Shown piece after piece: positions 26,156-41,352 of a DNA stretch of 64,000 nt (its first letter is position 1; each line of letters opens with the position of its first letter). The notes beneath the pieces are model-generated. The model searched no databases, was not told where the DNA came from, and saw only the letters and a list, made by a program, of their open reading frames with translations. The stretch lies in assembly GCF_964340395.1 (NCBI RefSeq), contig NC_135549.1, positions 16,531,842 through 16,595,841 of the forward strand, read 5' to 3'. Source of the stretch: Glandiceps talaboti. Its lineage: Eukaryota > Hemichordata > Enteropneusta > Spengelidae. The translations under genes and the position numbers were made by a program.

Positions 26156-29100
26156 GTAAGTATGTATGTATGTATGTATGTATGTATGGAAGTGGCTCAT
26201 AGGACTGTCAAGAGAGACAGGCAGTGTGTTTGTACAAATGTGTGTATGGAAGTGGCTCATAGGACTGTCAAGAGAGACAGGCAGTGTGTTTGTACAAATG
26301 TGTGTATGGAAGTGGCTCATAGGACTGTCAAGAGAGACAGGCAGTGTGTTTGTACAAATGTGTGTATGGAAGTGGCTCATAGGACTGTCAAGAGAGAAAA
26401 AGACAGTGTTTGTGCAAGTTTATGTATGAAAGTGGCTCATAGGACTGTCAAGAGAGACAGACTGTTTGTGCAAGTGTATGTATGAAAGTGGCTCATAGGA
26501 CTGTCGAGAGAGAAAGACAGTGTTTATGTATGAAAGTGGCAATTCAGTTTCACAGTTTGCTGTGGTGTGTGTGTGTGTGTTTGTATGTGTATGTGTGTGT
26601 TTGCAAGTATGAATGAATGTATGGGGATATCAGGGTCAAAAATCTGGATTGTAGCTGTAGTATGAATGTATGTTATTGGTAGGTATGTATATATGAATGA
26701 AGGGTAGGGAAATGGGGTCTTTCCACAGTAGTTTTATAGTTAAAACCAATTCTATCAGGTTCACAATGTTATTACTTTTGTACTTGATTTCTAGGTCAGT
26801 CTTAGGGATAGTAGTCTTTGAAAACAAAAACCTGTACAAACTCAGTAGGGTTATTTTCAATTATCTGTACCTGTTTTGAGTATAGCACAACTAGCACAAG
26901 TAATCAAATCATTATTACTCACCAATCTACTCATCACTAATGTTAGAAGTGGTAGTTTCAGGAAGTCGAATACTGAATAACATAACGTCCACCTACCAGA
27001 TCTTGTTAAAGTTAGGTTGTTTAAACAACTAACAAGCTCCTAGGTCCAAAGTGACTCTTCAAAATCAAAAACCTTGTTTGTTGGAAGATTATAACATATT
27101 GCATGCTAGTTTTTGCTCTATATAAACAGTGCCTACAGGCTGCACTATGCGATAAGTTTACAGTTATTAAATATTCATGTTTCGCTGTATGTCATATTGA
27201 GGAAGACAAGATAAGCCTGATGTGACTATGAGTCATTTCTGACAGGGTGTAACATGTATTATGTATAATGCGTGCCATTTGAAGTTGTACACTGTCCAGG
27301 GTTGTGCTCAAACACAGGCCTGGCCAGTAATAGAACTTTCAATTACCGAACTCACTAGAGACCTGACTGTGTTGCTGATTACATTAATCCACTCCAATTT
27401 AGTTAGGCTTTCATTGTCAACATGGGATGCATTCTATATGCTATCAGAGTCAAAGTAGTGTCTTGAACTTCAAGATAATGTGTACGAGCTGTTGTTATAC
27501 AATTTGAATATTTGTTGTAGTTTGAAGTACTGCTGTACTATACAGTATGTTTACCCACATTTTATTTCTTCTGTCTTTCAGTGGCTTTGATCATGATGAT
27601 GGCTATATGATTTGTTGTGATCAGTGTTCAGTTTGGCAACACGTTGAGTGTATGAGTATAGACAAAGCAAACATCCCTGACATATATTTTTGTGAGCGGT
27701 GTCAACCCCGTCAAGTAGATAAACAAAAAGCAGTCTCATTGCAGTCAAAGAAGAAAGAAGAAATGACAGGTAAATAAATTTAGAAGTGACGTATGAGAAA
27801 TGATAAATCGATTTACTAACATATATTTTAGAAAGAGACCAAAAAATAAAACATGATTGATTTGGCAATAATTTTTAGTGAAGCAGCCAAAATTTATTGC
27901 ATACATATATTGGACCATAGAAGTACAAAAATGATATTTCATTTCTATAATGTTGATGCGGCATTTTGTTATAATATAGATAATTCTATTATTACCAGAT
28001 CTATTTTTATGTATGAAAATCTATTCCCACACTAAGCAAACACTTTCATACTCCACAGGGTGTATAATTTACACCTATTGTATCATGACTTGTTCACACC
28101 ATAAAGCATGTAGTGTCATTGAAATACAATTTCTATTTTCCTTTGCGAAAATACAGGACTATAACAATGAGATAAACTGTGCTGTATTACTTAACTGTGC
28201 TTCTTTCAAAGGGTTATAACAAAATTGTTGTATAATTTGTCAGTAAGTTCAAATAATGTGAAAGCAAACTGTTTTTCATGTCGTTGATGCAGGTGTCTGA
28301 TAACTATTCACATGCCCTGGGCAAAATCATGACAATGTGAATGTATTTCTTGAAATAGATACAAGTGCAACAGACAGTTGTGAAGAGGTGACAACAACAT
28401 ACACAGCCGTGTCTAACTCTCCGACCAGCTTGACTCTTACAACACTCAAGAGTAAGAAACTGAAGAAGAAGAGGCGACGGAGGGAGAAAGACGACCAGAA
28501 AGAAGACAAAGGCATTAAGAAGAAGTTCAGGGTAGGTTATTGTCTCAGTTAATGAATAACGAACGGTTTTGAAATGAGTTCAACTTCCCTGTCTGTTCCC
28601 ATTATACTATAGAGACTTTTGGGTTGAATTATGAATTTGAGAGATGGGAAGTAATGCACATGGAATTAGTCATCGGATCATTCACAATTCTACCTCACCA
28701 TTCAGCCTGATAGGAAAAGTGATTCAAAAGATCGAGGGCAGTCATCTTATTTCACACATTGAATTACCAGAGGAAAAGGTTTTCTGAATACAAGCTTAAA
28801 AAGTAAGGCCTTGTGCTGTCTTGTTTAAAAAAAACCCACATGAATTCATGATGTATTCAAAATCAAATGGTTTGCCAATAGGTGTGACTGTTGCCATTGT
28901 TACAGGTACCAAGAAGACAAAGTCGTTGTATGTGAAGTGAAGAAGTCAGTTCCTTAGATACAGTTTCTATGTGGTATTCATTGAACAAGAAAAGTCACTT
29001 CATACCTTAACAAAACAATGTCCCTTAAATTTCAGAGTAAGCATGATAGTGGACAGAAGATCAAAGTGAAATCTGAATTTGTTGAATTTGATGTCAATGA

Positions 29101-31710
29101 AGATACCATGGACCCATGGGATAGCAGCATGGGGTGAGTTCCCTGTCAATGTCCTTGCTCAGTAATAGACAGTCAATATCCTAATTTTCATGCATACTAT
29201 CGGAACTGTGTGCAGTATTCTCCCCACTATAGGGAAAGCATGGTGCAAACACCATTCTTGCCATCTAGGCTACCATGCTCAGCAGGTTTCTACCGTGCTT
29301 CAAAAGTATTCTACCATCCTTGAGCTTTAGCAATCTTTGAATTACAAAATCATAATAATACTTGCACATGAAGAGAAATGGCTGATCCTCAATGTACATG
29401 AGTGTATGTGTTAAAATGAACATGACAGTGTTCCAGTGTTGAAGACATGCATATTACATGCTGATCACTTTGCAAACCAATATGCAAATTACTATGCTAT
29501 TTATATGTAAATTAATATGCAAATAAGCCACCATCCTTGCCATCTATCCTGTGGAGAGAACACTGTGTGTGGCTGTTAGAATTGACCTTTCAAGTTTTCA
29601 ATGATTATAGTATTATCTATTTAGTATTAGTCTAATCAGTATTGTTATTATTTACTGTAAAAATGTGCTTCATAAATTCATTTAACTGGCTACGTATTCA
29701 ATGTTATATTATTCTATTCTGTAATGAAACATTAACAGAAGTTGAGAGTTTATGTCACTGTAACTGTATATACAAAGATACATATTAATATTAATGGTTT
29801 ATGTAAGTATAATGTCGATGGTTTGTGTAAGGTTCCAAAAAGTTGGCTGTTCATGGTTTCAAAAATATTACTGTTTATGGTTTATGTAACTTGTAAGTAT
29901 AATAGTTATGGTTTGTGTAAGGTTCCAGAAATTGAGTAATTACTGTCATAAAACTGTTATGTTTTCTGAATTCAACATCATCACTGTTATTTTTCTTTAC
30001 TTGTACAGGACATGGTTAGAAAACTATGAAAAAGCAGAGATAAATCAGTATAGTGCTGATATTCAACATGTGTTGGCATCACATAAACAGAGCACCACGG
30101 ATGGATTGTTTGTGCTGAATGGGCAGCTTCCAGCCCAGCTAGCCATTGCTGCTACCATAAACAAGAACTGGAAAGGTCTGCAGACCATTCAGAATGTCAA
30201 GGAAAATGAACCAATCATAGAGTACAAAGGAAAGATAATGCTCAAGGAACAGTTTGATGTTCAGGATCCATTCTTCAGAAGGTTTGTACTTGTGAAGGTT
30301 CTCTTGTTATCAAAGCTTTTACAGCGAGTGTGCTGTGACAAAATCTATTTTAGGTAGTCGGGTACTATGTACATAATACACCAGATATAGACTTGTATAG
30401 ATGTGATTTTATGGCATGGTGTGGAATTCTTCATGTGCTATGCTGTGATTTATAAGGCAATTTATCTGACAAAATAGCTATTTTATTGTCCTGACCACAT
30501 GAGGCAGATAACATTGTGTAAGTCTGAGACATGAGGTACTTGACATGCTATAAATCATTAGTTATATGGTAGATGACTGAAATAACTGTTGACGTTGCTA
30601 AATGTTCGCAATTTGTTTTCTCTACTCAGGCCATACCCATTTGTGTTATTTTACAACAACTTCAGTAATGTTGAAATGTGTATAGATGCCCAGTCATACG
30701 GTAACGATGCCAGGTTTGTGAGGAGGTCTTGCAGTCCCAATGCCAGGGTAAGTCAAGCTGTGACATTTATCTGAGTTGCATTTTGTTTTTCCGTGTTCTG
30801 TATTTCTGGTCATCATGCTGTATGGTATCATGTGTGTGCTGTAACCACGACTGCAAGATTATTGTTTACTTCAGTAATGTATAGCATAGCTACCATGTAC
30901 CTGTTTATTTAGTTGGCCAGTTATCTTTGTAGTTCAATTTGATCTGCCTATCGTGTCCAAAAAACGTGAAGCCATTTAGATAATGAGTAAAATGAAGAAA
31001 AAAATGAGAGAAATGAAGTGATGAGTCTTTTCCTTATTATCCACATGAGACTTGGTATTAAACATGATGAATGGTGTCAAACAGACTAGCCTTTACCATG
31101 TAAAAGGAAATTCATTCTGTCAAGTATAATCAATTGCAGTAATATGTGGGAGGGAGATTTATCATCATTTAGCATGTGACGTATAATGTTGTTGCCACCA
31201 CTGTAATTTGTTGTTTCCTTGTATTTTGTGTGATTCTAGATTCAACATGTTGTTATTGATGGTAACATACACCTGTATGTTTGTGCCAGCATAGAAATTG
31301 TCAAAGGTGCAGAGGTGACTATTGGGTTTGATTACAACTTCAAAGACTGGTAAGTTCTCATAATTTCTCTTTCCTGCCATGGTGATATCATCCATTTTTC
31401 TGCTATGATGGGGTTGAGTGGGTTTCTTGGAACACAGGAAATCTACTTTGGAATTTCCAGTTTGCACAACAATGAACAACAACCTTCAATGGGTGTTTGA
31501 TTGTGATTCATTGCCTCCTGTCTTGGATGTTCAAATATTTCATTTCCTCTTTGTAATTAGGAGCAGAATTATCAACAGTACACGATATATAGAGAAATGG
31601 TACTTTCAAAGATCAAGTCATTTTCAGATTATTATATTTTTAACAGTCTATCCTGGATTTGACATATTTTAAACTTGTTCATTCGACATGTTTGTATTAC
31701 ACACATACGC

Positions 31711-31764
<54 letters not shown>

Positions 31765-34700
31765 ACACACACACACACATCCCTGACTGACTAATTGGTT
31801 TATTGGTTTATTTACAGTGACTACCCAGTAGACTGTGCATGCTCACATCAGGACTGTCCTGTGGCTGAACATAATAGCAAATGTTTCAAGAATATTGCAC
31901 ATGATAGCAGGAAGAAAAAAATAAACCATAACAACCACATCCTTCTCGGAGAGGAAGAGCTTTCCAATCCTACAAGTGTTGCCAGTACTGTATCAAGTAA
32001 AAACAGAAAGGTGTCTCCTCTGAGGGTGTCCATTTCCAACCACAGCAATCAGGTAAAAGAGAATGTTAGTAGCTTAATATGTTAGTAGCTTATGGAAATA
32101 CATACAAACAGTTGATAGCCAAGGGTAGATACAGTCTTAGTACAACTACATATTGCTTGTAAAAAAGCCTAAACTAATATTAAAAGGTCTTTTCAAACAA
32201 CAGACTTTGTCAATTTTGGTAAGGTGGTAAGAGCACTTGAAAGAACTACATAGTCTTTTCATGAACACATTTGATAAAATAATGTTCTTGCTTTTTATCA
32301 GTTTTAGAAATATATGTTTTCAGTCTTAGATGTGACACCATTGTTCATATGACCATTGTTCAGATGTGTCATTATGATTTAGAAGGAAGATGAATGCGGA
32401 TGTCATGTTTTCAGGTGGTTTCAGAAAATTTGTGGAAATTGGGTGCAAACTTTGCTGGAATGTTGATCACACCAATGTAACAAATTGGTTAGACTATCTG
32501 GTTGATACTTACTGGGTTATATAGTCATATGATTTTTGCTTAATTCATCGCTAAAGAGTATATTCACCATCAGAATGATGTTCGTTGATGCATAACCAAG
32601 TTCCTTTTATTCATGTCTATGGTTTCAGCAACGTCACACTTGCCTTCCTCAGGACATAGAGATGATGATTACTCATTACCACCACAGATGGCAGTGTGAT
32701 AGAACAGTTTGTCCCAGATGTGGATATCATGCCTTTAACCAGTAAAATGTTATGATTTTATCATTAGACGCCACAGACTGGCAAAGAACCAGTGGAAAGT
32801 TCAACACCTGTTGTTGATCAGCAGCCAGAGAATGAAGCAACAAAGGAACAGAAAGCACCAGAAATTAAAGAAGAACCAGGACCAGAACAGGAACAAGAAC
32901 AAGATAATGAACATGAACAGGAACAGGAACATGAACATGAACATGAACATGAACATGAACATGAGCATGAACATGAGCAGAAGAAGATGACGAGAGAAGA
33001 AAGAAAGATGCAGGCCATCATGGATGTTTTCAAGAGGATGGAAAGGACAGAGAAAAGGAGACAGCAGGCACTTGAGAGGATTGCACAAGCCAAAGAAGCC
33101 AAGGCAGCTAAGGCAGAAGAGGGTGTTGGGAATGAAAACAAAGAAGAGGAAAAGGAAGGAGAGCAGGTAGGCATTTAGTTTCCAAAATGCCAATATATTT
33201 GATATTAAATGAGAAGTGTACATTCTATTGTGACATGGACAGACTTCTATCAAAAATATCCATCCAATATAGACTATTAAATATCATATCTAGACTACAA
33301 AGGTGGTCTGTTAGACCAATGGAAATCAGTGACAGAAATTAGATGGAACAATTTACTTGGCTAAATTGGACTACAAAAGGCATAAGGTAAAGCCGAGTTA
33401 CGCTTGGGTCAAAAGGGATGGTTACATTTCTGTTGCCACTAAATCTATTTGGTGAAGTAGATCTAGTATTGAACAAATATGATGCCATTGTATGTCATAG
33501 TAAGTTAACGATCATTCCCATTTATGTCAATACAGAATGGCAATGGTTTGGAAAGCAAGCCTGTTCCAGTCCCCCAGTCATTGAAACCAAGAACAAAGGG
33601 TAGACATTCCAGGAGAAGATCAGCAAAGAGGCAAGTGAAATTGATCTATGTCTGTTTAAATGAGAGAGTTTGCTTTCATGTTTCATGGATAGAAACTGAA
33701 CTTTGCACTTTAAATACAAAGAAAAGTGTATTTATTTCAAATGCTGTTATTTGAATTATTACCAACAATTTGTTTACATGGTGTGATGTCTTATTAACCA
33801 CACATTGTGATTATGAGAGCATTGTAAAGTTTGAATTGTTGAAAGTTTGTGAAAATAATGTGTATATACAATTGTTTACATGAAAAAGCACCATGATTAT
33901 CCAAAATTACAATGTTTGCATAAAAGGTGATAATATTTGAACACCTTGATGTAACTCATTGTTGTGATTGTCACTGATTTCAGGAGGCGTGTGAACAGTA
34001 CAGCTTCATCAATAGCAGAACCATCATCACCTGAACAGAGTACATGTTCAACACCCATCAATTCAGTTCCACCACCAAGTTTCAGTGACAATAGTAATTC
34101 AGGACTGGCTTCACCTACATCGCTGACCAAAACATTCAAGTTTCCAACAAAGAAGGTAACATATTCAAGCAGTATTTAAAAAACTCTTTGAGAGAATTCC
34201 CTAGTAAAGCTTCATTGTAGATGCATCTGTGATGTATTTTATGAGTATGTGGTATGTGTGGTAATAAACTTCTTAGATTGTGTGTACATACAAGTGTATA
34301 TTAGACAAGTGAACACACCTAAATGAACATATGTGTAGTAAATGTTTTGATTTTTTAAATTTAAAATTGAGAAGTGTGTGAGAGAAAACCTTATTTATGG
34401 TTATGTTATCGGTTATGTATTCTTGATGCTATTGAGAAGCAGGTACTTAGTTTGAATACTGTATATAAACAAGTCATTTGTCAGTAAAACATTTGATTTG
34501 TAGGCTGTGACATCAAGACCACAGACAGGGAACAGAGTCTTTGTAGAAGAGAATAGGAGAGAAAGAATAGTTGCCAGTAGTGAGATATGGATAGACACAA
34601 GGATCTCACAGATTGTTCGCAGTAATGAAGGAGAGAAAGGCACTAGCAGTTTACAGATTGACATCAAATTCATAGGCAGCAGAGTTAGTTGTAGGGATTA

Positions 34701-37700
34701 TACCACACAGCACTGGAAAAAGGTAGACTAAAGACAGGTTGATGAAATTAGTGCAGGGCCATGTTATCTAACAAAAGTAGGAAATTAACTTGGAATAAAT
34801 TACAGCTATTGTAATAGAATGCTTGAATTGAACTTATTTGTATTTTTAACTTCTTGGATGGATACTTTCCTTGCAAGTGTAGCTGTAGCTTATAGGTAGC
34901 TGAAGACAAATATGTTATCAAAATCATGTTCACTTTTGTAGGGGTTTTCTGAAGAGAGGAATATGTATGTCCACTAGGTTACCGCAAGTGAACTCGTCAG
35001 ACAAGTATAGACAGGTTGCCTCTATACTATAGTCACAGACGGTAACATCGCTACATATTTTGATTAGTTTGGTGAATGACATATGTTTAATACTGATTTG
35101 TTTATGTTATTTCAGTTTTTAATCAATGAGTGGTTGAATGATAAAGCCCAAGAGACATCGACTAACAAGCCACTGACCATCAAAACAGAACCTATTGATC
35201 TTCAACTGTCGACATCACATTCCTCATCTGGTACACCAGTGTGGAAAGCAGCAGTGGCCAATGTTCTTGACAAAAGTGTTAATGGCGGTCTAGGCACCAG
35301 TATGGGGTCAGCGAAAAAGGTTGGTGTAAATCCCCTATTACGTTTTATCCATTTTAGAGTATTTCATAGCCATTCATGTTTCTCGTGGAGTCAGGAAGGT
35401 TTCTTGAAATAATGAGTACATATTTGTATGTTTCTATTATAACAGCGTTGGTTGAGGCAGGCTATGAGTGAATCTGCGAGTACATCGCCCACAAAAGTTG
35501 GTGCTGCAGAATGTTTATCTCCTGTGTGTAATGGTGGTACACTGAGTCCAACAGTCAACAGTAATGCTACAAGTAGTCCTGCGGTATCACCGACAAGTTC
35601 ATCTATCAATGGTAAGAGTTAGATTACAAGAAGATAGATCAATACACAGAAGTAACTATGATACAAAGTCGAAACCAGTCTACTTTGTTTTCTCAGAGGT
35701 TAATTTATGTGTAATATTTTAGTAATGGGGCCAGTATTTACATAAATTTGTGTGTTTTATACATATTGCCAACAAAGATATGTTGGTTGATACACTTCAA
35801 GAACTTTGTATTGATTGCCAAGTAAAAAATGATCATGTCAATCATAGTTCAAGAGAGCCAAATTAAGCTAACAGCTTTCTGAATAGTCAGTAATGCAAAT
35901 GATTGAGAAGGGACTGTAGTGTTGGACATCACTGGCAATGTATGCAACAGTTTTCTGTATTACACCTATGCTGAACATTTTGGGTGTTGACTTTTGCAGA
36001 TTTTATGACGCCACTCAAAAAGCGCAGGCTTCGTGCATCAATTGCTGAAGAGACTGTGACAACAGTAACTGTCACAACAACAGCGGCTCCACCACCACCA
36101 CCACCAGCACCAGTAACAGCAAGCACCCCGCCACCTCCACTAGTATCTTCAAGTGATATGGAAAACATTCTGAGAACGCCATCACCCAGGCCTAAAATGT
36201 CAGTGGACGAGTCAGCAAGGAATGGATATAAACCGTTGTTGTCACCAATAACTCCTGTTACACCAGTTGCACAAATATGTAGATATGAGGTAAGCTCAGT
36301 GTTTAGACTTATAGTTCAATCCCAATGACATTTTACATGGATTTTACATAGGAATGAATATGTTAGATTATTTATGTACCTCTGCTTGTAGCTGATTAAC
36401 TTCTAGTCATGATGACAATGTTTCATTTGTGGAGCTCGTTTTCTCTGTGTTGAGATGTTGACATATCCTTGCCTTTCTTTATTTTGTTGTGTGTAGCCTA
36501 TATCCTCTCCTGACACTACGCCAGAAGTCAGCAAGTACCAGTCTCCATTTCCATTTCCTCCACCTTTGAAGAAGGTTAGCAGTTTGCTCAATTCTTCATT
36601 GCTTAATGCAGCTGTATATGTTTGTCTAGTGTTCAAAAGTCCAAATGAGCTTTACTTTTACTGTTGGCATATTGTGTCATCACTGCCATCCTCTTTTTTT
36701 TGTTGCTAGCATATATGTAACTAACCACAAAGATTCATCAATACTAATTCTTGTTGTACTCTCCTATCAATCTAATGTCTTGTACAGTGTTGTATTTCGT
36801 CTATCATCATGTAACAGTTAATGTTTTGTGTATTTGTTTAGGAGTTGGCAAAGCAGATATCAGCCGACAGTGGATTCTCTGGCACACCAACAGACTGCAA
36901 ATTGTCACCGATTACACCTTCTGTGACAATAGCTGATTGTAGTAGTAGCTTAGCACATCTAACCCCTATCATTACCCAAGGAAGATTGCTGGATCTTACA
37001 GACTCATCAAAAACTGAAATAACACCACAAACAATTGAAATTGGAGATAGTGACTCAAGTAGTAATATTCTTATTGAAACTAATGTGGTGCATGAAGCCG
37101 TTCTTTCTCATGAAACACCTAAATCAGAGATTATTATCTCGACTTCATCTGACGATAAACAGGATAAACATGAACCTGAACCTGTTAAATGTGAGCCATG
37201 TATTTTGGACTCAAATAAACACAATGCTGTCACACCGGTTAAGTGTGAACCAAACATTTATGAAACTGAAATTGAAACTGGAATTAAACAGCCGATAAAG
37301 GAAAATGTTTCTTTGCTTAAGGACCCAAGGACGTCTGCATCAAGAGTGCAAAATCCAGGCGGTTCACTTCTTCGTGTGAGTTGTTCCAGTGACGCAGATT
37401 TGCCTAGATGTCTGCAAAAGAAGGGTGAGGTATTAAAGCGAAGCGAGTCAGCCAATGAGCTGAACAAAGTGACTACAGAGGTAAAGGTACCTCAGAGTAC
37501 TTCACCAAAAGTTGACAGGTATCAGTTGGATTCAAGCAGAGCAAATAGCAGTCATGTGTTTAGGACAAAGGATCCAAGACATCTTGATATGTTGTCCACA
37601 AACTACAGGAGCCGAAGGAACTCTGGGCCAGCAGATAATAGGACACATTACAGTCTTCATTCATATAACCCGTTTGCTGAAGATCATGTGAAATATAACG

Positions 37701-40700
37701 AGTCTGGTCTATATACATCATTTACATCACCCAGGAAGCTTTTTGTTGTGTCTCCTGATACACGGAATAGCTGTCATGTTGGACCAGTAACAAACAGTAG
37801 TAAGACAAGTGTTGTTGATACACCGCCACCGCCGCCACCCATAAGTTCGTCGACGGAAGTTTCGCTGAAGCCTGTTGTTGTGAGCAATGCTAAAGTAGAG
37901 GAAGACAATGTTGTTGTTAGTAACAGTGGTATTGATGATAGCAAAGAAGTATCTGTTTCATGTGTGTCATCAGTTGAGAGTACAAGTGCAAGTAGCCCTG
38001 CTTCAAGTAGCCCAGTGTCAAGCAGCCCAGTTTCAACGTCCAGTTCCCCTGTGAATGTATCCAGCAGCGTAACCTGCAGCAGTGAAGTTACATCCGTATC
38101 ATTGCAAACAGTGTCGTCAACATCGGTGGCACCTGTGGTGGCATCACCCGTATGTCCATCACCATCAAGTACATCTCCGTCTACCAGTATGCCACCTCCA
38201 GGGTCTAACACAACAAGTGCATCACCAGCCACTACCCCAGTAAAAAGAAAGGTAACTACTGTGTTAGTTTATTTACTGAAACCCAAAGTCGTCAAATTCC
38301 TGAGTGCTCATATCATAGCATGCAGGGCCAATTCTTTGGGAAATCAAATAGGTTTCTTACCAAAAGGGCATTGTTACTTCTCAATAACATTGCTATTGAT
38401 AGGAAATAACTAACAGAACTTACTCAATAAACTTTGCTATTCAGTTGTATTCATGAAATGATAAGAATGAGTACTTGCAATTTAGTTACAAATAAAAACT
38501 GTCCAAATATCAGTTATTGTTCGTGGATTGAATTTGTCACTATGAAGTGGCACAAATTGTAATTGTCCTGAGTTGATTCATACTTAGTGACTTTGCATCC
38601 GTTACATTGTATATTGTGTATTTTAACTCTAAACTATGTATTTATTATAAGTTAGTACACATTGACTGGCCTGATTATGATCTGTTAACAGGGCACAAGC
38701 TAGTGAGAACTTTTGGAAATCCTTTAAACTGAACTCTGTTGAGACCATCCAGTTTTACACTGTAGTCAACAATTATATATCAGCCAAAGAAAGTGACCTA
38801 AAATGTGGTATTTGCACTAAAATTTGTATGCACCAAAATAAATCAATTCACAGTATGTGTAAGAGTTATGACAGTAGATTATGACAGTGGATTATTAGAA
38901 ATGTCTCCTCTTTGCATTCCTAGAATAACTTCTCTATTCTATTTTTTCAGGTTTCACTTCTTGAATATAGAAAGCGTATGACAAGTAGGAAAGAGAAGAG
39001 TCAGACCCCAAGTTCAACGGCTGTAAGTACATCATTGGTCACAGCAACATCGACAACAGCTGCACCAAGCACAACATCAAGCAAGTCAGCAGACAACCCT
39101 GACATCACCAAGTCACAGGCCAAACCCATCCCAACATTGGCTCCATTACCTTTGTTTGAACCCATCAGCCCTGCAGAGGACAAACTGGACAACAAAGTAC
39201 CACTGCCACTGCCAATCAAGAAAATTATATCCCAAGGCAGCCCTTTACTTGTGAAACAGAAAGAAAAGAAAGAGGAATCAGAAGTGCAATGGTGAGTAAA
39301 ACAACCTTGGTTAGATTAGTTTAAATGTTGACGTTTGAAAGATACTAGGGAGTGAAATGTGTGACAGACACACTAACATTGCCACTAATTTGTCATGTAC
39401 TTGATCAGTCGTTCAATATTATCATAGTGTATTGCATGTTAGTAGTATTCATGACTGTTAGGTGGAAGAAAGAAGTACTTTACAGTGAGAGAAAGAAGTA
39501 TGGTCAAATTTTACATTTAGTTCTTAACATTTGTTCAATCGATCTACATGTTCAACCCTGTTAAAAAAGAAACCATTAAAATGGTCTTTAATCTTCTTTG
39601 AAGTAACTGTGTCAATCATGAGATAGGGCGTGATCAAATAACTAAACATTATATACGCTTGGGATTATGTTGCAGGAAACCAAGTACACCAGAGAGGAGC
39701 AGAGAAGATCCTTTGGAAAAGATACGAAGGGATGTTGATATAACAAACAGACAAAGAGAAAGGAGAGATTCTGGTAGTCTAAGACAGAAAGAAGAACTTG
39801 TTTGCTCACCACTTAAAAGGCCGGGATCTCCTCCACTACCACCACCACCACCTCCTGTGAAAATAAAGAAAGTGAATCCTGCATTGAAGCTGCAAATGCC
39901 ACCTCCTCCACCTCCTAAAAATGGACTTGATAGAATACAAAGTAAGTCTTTTTAACATTTCTGTTGTGCAGTTGCACTTGGAAGAAATCAAAGTGGGTCA
40001 CTGTTTTGAAATTAATTGACTGCATTGATTTCTATTAGATGAGAGAACGAATGAACATTTTCAAAACCCTCCTTTATATTAAGATGGATTGAAAAAAAAA
40101 ATCAATGTTGGTTACCGTTACTGTTTTAAATTTATTGTCAAAGTCAGTTTCCATAGATAGGAGAGTAAATTGGATATTTTCCATATGTCTTGTGCACTGA
40201 GATGAGGTAACCTGAAAGGCTTTGTTATGCATACCAGTGTGTGCTTGCACTGGTGCAAGCACATACTATTGGTATTTGTAATGCAATGCAATATCCCAAA
40301 ATATTGCATATTGTATGTAAATGAGGGTGTAGTCTTTTCCTTACACATGAAATCAAGTGATAACACAGTCTTATTTTTACTGAAGTTTGCAGTATTGGAT
40401 AAACATGTGTAATAATAACAGAATCCTGTGATGTGTGAGTGCCAGTATTTGGTACCCATGGGTATTTTCACTCTTACTTGCAGTGTTTTTTGCTGCTTGT
40501 GAAAGTACAGCCACAGGGACCAACACAAGCATTGTTGCAAATACCCCAAATTCACCACACTGGCACTCATGTTACATGGGATTCTGTCATATTATCGTGT
40601 ATTTCTGTGTTACTAGAATTAGATGTAATAACTGTTATACTCATGATGACTTGTTCTGTATTGTCCCAAAGATGATGTGCTGGTAGAACCAGAAGTCAAT

Positions 40701-41321
40701 GGAAATGGTAAACATACTGTAGGACGAGGACATGGCTTTCAACAGGTGAGCATACCTCAGAGACCAAGAACAACACATTGTTGTAGATTGTAGTTTTCAA
40801 GAATTTTTCCCCAACAAGAACAAAGATAAATTCCACAAAATGTTCATTCTAACCTGCAATCCACAATCATGTGTTTTAGTCCCTGTATTTGTCTGCATGA
40901 AAAATATGGTGTGAATAATTCCAAGCACAAAAATGTTTAAAAAGGAAATAAAATTGAAATCCAGTGTTGTTTGTTTGGAAAACTTACCAGGGTCACATTA
41001 TCCAAGGTATGTAGTCTTGGTTGGTTTTTAATTCAGTGACTAATTGTAAAACTTACCAGGGTCACATTATCCAAGGTATGTCGTCTTGGTTGGTTTTTAA
41101 TTCAGTGACTGATTGTAATATCTTGTTATTTGTGTATTTCATACAGCCTCCACCACCACCCCCTAGGCAACCCCCTTCTCAACATCAGCCTCACCAGCAA
41201 GCGTCACAACAACCTCAGCTTCAGCAGCAATACCAACAACCATACCAGCAGCAAACCCAATCATACCAGTATCCACAACAGTACCAACAACAGCAACAAC
41301 AGCAGTATCCACAGCAGCAGC

Positions 41322-41352
<31 letters not shown>

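Noticed and set aside
26021-26485. Long repetitive open frames on both strands across the 26 kb repeat
   Set aside because: They follow the 60-base period of a minisatellite inside an intron; the exons on both sides splice in frame without them.
33633-33660. GT donor alternative for KMT2E-like exon 12
   Set aside because: Using the nearby GT (AA|GTGAAA) gives phase 0 and reaches a stop in the next exon, unlike the GC donor, which restores the conserved frame.
40118-40686. Overlapping frames of 60-150 codons around 40.1-40.7 kb
   Set aside because: They lie in intron 21 of the KMT2E-like gene and carry no family signature; the 40672-40745 exon uses a different frame.
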